Assembly (NCBI RefSeq): GCF_000276665.1 | Contig: NW_004955427.1 | Span: 3,575,300 to 3,639,299 of the forward strand | DNA: 64,000 nt | Direction of reading: 5' to 3' | Source of the DNA: Chinchilla lanigera | Lineage: Eukaryota > Chordata > Mammalia > Rodentia > Chinchillidae | Shown: positions 60,020 to 64,000 of the stretch, in pieces | How the letters are laid out: each line of letters begins with the position of its first letter | How positions within the stretch are numbered: the first letter of the stretch is position 1 | Notes under the pieces: generated by a model | What the model was told of the DNA's origin: nothing | The model's input: the letters and a program-made list of their open reading frames with translations, nothing else | The model's database searches: none | Made by a program: the position numbers and the translations under genes

Positions 60020-60350
60020 CTGTCTTATCAACCAGAATTTCATCAGGAACTTGCTGAATGTGTTGCTGGTGTTGAGATAGTCTGTATTTCAGCAGTTCCA
60101 GTCTCTGAGGATGTGATAGCCGTATGCAAGGATGGACATTTTTCTAGTTTGGTGAATCATTCTCAGTGGAGCATGCAGATTCCTAATGATGCTTAAGGTG
60201 TTTAACATCATTGTCGGAGGAAATTCTGCAGCGATGAAAATGTCTTCTAGGCTGTCCAATATGGGAACCAGTAACACTGCAAATTTGGCTGATACAATTC
60301 AGCAAATGCTTGCTAGTGTGTGTGCTGCCAAAGTGAGGACGTAGCAAATG
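60020..60350 (+). pseudogene. Possible broken coding segment (pseudogene or mis-called exon)
   Basis: A frame open from 59996 reads with protein-like composition from about 60031 (PEFHQELAECVAGVEIVC...) to a stop near 60196. A second frame then opens immediately, offset by one base, and reads VFNIIVGGNSAAMKMSSRL and on through a Thr/Ala/Gln-rich stretch to a stop near 60343. Two adjoining frames of similar character, offset by one base, suggest a single ancestral reading frame with one frameshift. The segment starts after 'ttttcctgtcttatcaaccag', which also resembles a splice acceptor, so it could be a degenerate terminal exon rather than a retrocopy. No poly(A) tail is evident downstream. 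Parent gene not recognised. It does not join in frame to exon B, since phase 2 gives an early stop. Confidence 0.3.
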
Positions 60351-61119
60351 ATTTCTAAACTTCTAAAAATGTAAAGCAAATTTAAATGAGATGCTACTAG
60401 TGGATACCATATAGGACAACAAAACTTTGCAATATATGACAAACACTTTATCAAATAAATTAAATAATTTAGTTGGAGCTCAATATTGACCTGAGACACT
60501 CTTGGTTCTTTACACATACTTTCTCTCTTATCTTTTTTTCTGCTTTTAATTACAAAATTTCTATTTCCAAACCCTTGTAGAGTTTTATGCTTAATAATTT
60601 CTGAAATGGCTGCAATAATTCTGACAGTGATTTCATCTAAGTTGTTTATATCATAAAATTGTTTTTATACCCTGGAATAATTGAAGCTGGTGATATAATT
60701 TCTTTCAAAGCAAACTGGTTTCATTTCCTCTAACAAGATTTTTCTGTATCTTATGAAGTGAACATCATTCTCCTTGATAGGAAACAGTATGAGCAAAAAG
60801 ACAATTGAGTGATTTTTGTGTTCTAGCTTTCATCTGTGACATCCTTACTATCTTCCCCCTTACTTATTGTTCTTGAAGCTGACATAGCCTTTAGGACCCC
60901 TTCTGATTTCAAAGCCATGTTTGCCTTCGATACTGGGTCATTCTCATTATTTATATTTTTAGTAGCATACTTGTAGTTCTGTACCATTCTCATGTCTATC
61001 CATAATCTTGGCTTTTTACTCCTGTCATTTAAAAATTTGCATTCAATGAGATCATGTGTAGCTATGTGTATATTTTCTTTAACTGCTGCTCCCTTTGCAT
61101 CTCTTGGGAATCAAACGTT

Positions 61120-61850
61120 ATAGTTTGATTCAGATCAGTCTAACCAGAGAACCCTTGAGAGCCGGGCCTTGAATCAGGGCTGGGGATTTCTAGGGGAATT
61201 GAACATGAACAGCAAAGGATTTTTACTCTGTGAAGAGAATCGAGCATGTAGCTTATACACCACAAGGCACGTAATGCGTGGTACATGCTACTAGCTGTGT
61301 TTTGCAACGTGCTGGAGGAATACAGGGTGACAGGGTTTGTTATTCTTGCAGGTAACAGGGTGGGAAGGCCATGAAGAATCACCCTAGTCTGTTTGAAATA
61401 CAAATAATGTTTCTGTGAGAATAATTAAGAGTTTGGAGAGGAAACAACCGGTCAACCCGGTGTCCTTTGCAGAACAAATAACATGACACAGGCCAAAACA
61501 GACAATCTGTTTTGGACTTCATAACCAGCCCAGCAGCTGGATGTAAAACAGTCCTTGGAGAGGCGAACATGCAGCAGACCGCCTCCCACCAGCCAGTGTA
61601 CTTGTTTGTGAGTTGCTCGGGTAATAGTTCTGGTTACAAACCCTGTTACTTTTGACTCTTAGAAACAGCTGGTCACTGCAATGCATAGCTGGACACTGTG
61701 ATGCAGACTGTAAGAACCAATCCCTAATCGACAAGACATTCTGCCTCTGCACTTCCTGCTTGCTTGTCCCATATAAGCCCCAGACCATCAGAGACCAGGC
61801 CCTGACATTCTGAGGAACAATTGATTCCTAGTCAGTGGCCATCCAATGCT
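61120..61850 (+). mobile_element. Possible retroviral LTR-like segment
   Basis: The stretch ends with a promoter-like 'ttgtcccatataagccccag' and then 'agaccaggccctgaca', the arrangement seen at the U3/R border of class I ERV LTRs. Termini and target duplication are not resolved. Confidence 0.3.
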
Positions 61851-61882
61851 AAATACATCTACCTCCAAATCCTGGGTGTCCT

Positions 61883-62108
61883 AAATGGTTAAATAGTAAG
61901 GGATTTTGTACATTATGCTAAGGAATTTGGGTTTATCCCAAATAAAATAATCTTGAAAGTTCATGAGCAGATGAGGGAAATGATTAGATTCCTGATTTAG
62001 GGAAATAACTGGTGATATGAATTTAGAATATGTGAGACTTCAGAAAACTTGTGGAGGAAAAATCATTAGGAGAAAGATGAGAATACCAATTAGTGCAGTG
62101 CAGAGTAA
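61883..62108 (+). repeat. Direct repeat, copy 1
   Basis: 'ttaaatagtaagggattttg', 'atgctaaggaatttgggttt' and 'gggaaatgattagattcctg' recur in the same order at 62637-62858. Confidence 0.85.
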
Positions 62109-62636
62109 CGGAAAGGAGGGGGCAGAGCGCTAAGGTTAGATGACTTCCGTGGTAGGGAAGGAAGAGACAAGGGAAAGGGAAGAGGCGAGATGATTCAGAG
62201 GCTACTTTTGCTATTTTTATTAGTGTTCGCTAATTTCTCTTGACTCACTTTCCCTGTCCGATCTACGGATGTGAGCTCATGTCTGTGTTTTCTCTGAATG
62301 TTTTGGGAACTGTTTTCCTAATGACCAGCGAGTGTGCTGGTTTGGCCTGTGTTTTACTCCTACTGTTCTAAGAATTCCAAGATAGCATCATTGTATTTTT
62401 TTTAGCTTCTTTATTTTGAGATCATTCTAGATATATAGAGGAGTTTAAAAAAAAAAATCTAGTGAGTTCAATATATCCTTTGCTAACATTTTATATTACC
62501 ATATGATAATTATAAAAACTAAGAAATTGACCTTTAAATTGAATTCCTAATAGCAAAACTGTAGTATTTATGTGGGTTCCACTAGTTTTCTCGTTAATGC
62601 TTTTTTTTTGCTCCACAGTTGCTTATGCATTTAGGA

Positions 62637-62858
62637 GTGGCTAAATAGTAAGAGATATTGTATGTTATGCTAAGGAATTTGAGTTTTTCTCAAAATAATC
62701 TTGAAAGTTCATGAACAGAAGAGGGAAATGATTAGATTCCTATTTTAAGAAAGTTATGTGGTGATATCAATTTAGGATTTGTTAGAGTTCAGAGAACTCC
62801 TGGGGGAAAATCATTAGTCAAGGGGAAGATGAGAGTACCAACTAGTGCAGCTGGTATA
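62637..62858 (+). repeat. Direct repeat, copy 2
   Basis: Same segment as 61883-62108, about 80-85% identical by eye and about 750 bp downstream. The intervening 528 bp are not duplicated. Confidence 0.85.
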
Positions 62859-62894
62859 TAAGAAAATATAATATATAATAAGAAAGATGTATTT

Positions 62895-63790
62895 TGGTCT
62901 CTGCCCCTGGTTCCTGACATAGACCAATAAAATCCTTACGGATGTGTTGCTAGTAAAAATTCTCTTCAAACATTTGGCCTTTGACCCCGGTTCCTGACAT
63001 AGAATGCCTGAGATCTTTGTAATTCCCTATATGTTAGGAGAATATGACAAACACCTAGTAAACCTCTTGCAATTTCCTGGGTGATAGGAACATCTTTTCT
63101 AATGAGGTGACTTTTTCAATCCCATCCCTCACCTCTAGGAGAGGACCTGAAGGTTGAGTTGATCACCAAATGATCAGTAATGTAATAAATCATGCTTATA
63201 TAATGAAGTCTTGGTAAAATATCTCAAATGACAGGACTTGGAGAGAATTCAGATTGCTAAACTTGGGCAGTTACCTGAGGGGGAGGCAACTGAAGAATGA
63301 ATTGAAAGCTCCAAGCCCCTTTCTACATGCATTATCCTCTTGCTGTTTATCTGTATTATTTATCATATCCTAAATTAATACAATATGCCAATAATTATCA
63401 GTGTTTTCCTAAGTTGTGTGAGACATCCTAGCAAGTTAACTGCACCCAAGGAGGGATTCATGGATACCCTAATTGTTTTGTTTGTTTGTTTTTTGAGACA
63501 AAGTCTCACTGTGTGGTCCAGGTTGGCCATTAACTTATACAGTCTTGGCTGGCCTCGAACTCATGGCATTCCTCCTGTCTTAGCCTCCCAAATGCTGCAA
63601 TTACAGGTGTGCACTACCAGACCCCTCTAAGGATATTCTAATTTATAGCTGGTCATTCCGAAGTGTAGGTCATTCAGAACCTACTACTGGAATTGTCAAC
63701 TGAAGTAGGGACAGTATTGTGGAGTTGAGCCCTCAATCTGTGTGACTGGATTCTAGCTACAAATAGATTATGAAATGGTTGGTTTGAATT
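62895..63790 (+). mobile_element. ERVL-type (MLT2-like) LTR, split by a B1
   Basis: 'gacctgaaggttgagttgat', 'aatcatgcttatataatgaa', 'ggacttggagagaattcaga', 'cacccaaggagggattcatg' and, after the B1, 'atttatagctggtcattc' follow an ERVL LTR I recall from mammals. Family name is tentative. Confidence 0.65.
63475..63630 (-). mobile_element. B1 SINE (minus strand) inside the LTR
   Basis: 'ttttttgagacaaagtctca' through 'gcactaccagaccc' with the same quasi-dimer layout as the other B1 copies. Flanks 'ggataccctaatt' (63462-63474) and 'ggatattctaatt' (63631-63643) match at 11 of 13 positions. Confidence 0.88.
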
Positions 63791-64000
63791 ATAGAACAAG
63801 TAGTTGGTGTCAGTTGGAAAAATATTTGGAAAACCTCTCCTATTTCTGGCATTAGAAGTGTTCGACATCATGTTGTGAGGTGAGTGCTGAGCATGTCGTA
63901 TTTCCTTCAGTTTGTGACAATTCTTCAGTTTTTCCTTGTCTCTTAGAAGATTTCTAGTCAGTTGTTTTGGTAGGATGTCTCTCAAATTGGGTTTATGTGA

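Overview
The window looks like nuclear DNA from a rodent, probably a non-muroid one. It is AT-rich and gene-poor. It carries tRNA-Ala-derived ID SINEs, B1 (7SL-derived) SINEs, fused ID/B1 units, several LINE-1 lineages, MaLR/ERVL-type LTR elements and old MIR and L2 relics. There is no operon structure, RNA gene cluster or CRISPR array. The ID consensus here (box A as in 'tagctcagcgg', then 'ctggcaagcgcaaggtc') is not the usual murine form. I suspect a castorimorph or similar rodent but cannot prove it.

Only two segments look like real protein-coding exons. Both are on the + strand, at 21587-21707 and 26704-26878. Each is open throughout and has consensus splice sites. Their phases match (0 to 1, then 1 to 2), so they join in frame across a 4,996-bp intron. 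I do not recognise the protein. If the exons are real, much of the window is intron or flank of that gene. A possible broken coding relic lies at 60020-60350. Other ORFs of 100-176 codons fall in repeats or look like chance.

Layout. 1-2160: minus-strand L1 material. 4200-7480: a three-level nest (old L1M, an L1MA-like 3' end inside it, a complete MaLR element inside that). 8255-11310: a 407-bp inverted repeat around a 2.2-kb spacer. 9.9-15.9 kb: B1, L2, MIR and unique DNA. 15954-16560: an old LTR-like repeat split by a fresh ID. 19302-20165: a solo LTR with TG...CA ends and a 5-bp target duplication. 21.1-26.3 kb: two L1 copies, one with a 565-bp assembly gap, lying around and between the exons. 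32.4-36.5 kb: an LTR-like element followed by a rearranged L1. 38.4-41.2 kb: two L1 3' ends in opposite orientations. 42.2-44.0 kb: a CpG-rich second copy of the LTR-like element, then L1 5' material. 46.98-48.99 kb: an MLT1-like LTR and a complete MaLR element with primer-binding site and polypurine tract. 52.7-53.4 kb: an old LTR-like repeat. 57.0-57.85 kb: an L1 3' end split by a solo MaLR LTR. 61.88-62.86 kb: a direct duplication. 62.9-63.8 kb: an ERVL-like LTR holding a B1.

Nothing resembles a novel multi-gene system. The observations most worth checking are the two phase-matched exons, the 8.3/11.3 kb inverted repeat, the LTR elements whose target duplications can be read directly, and the lineage-specific L1 3' UTR with its internal duplication. 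All family names come from recall of consensus sequences. No search was run.
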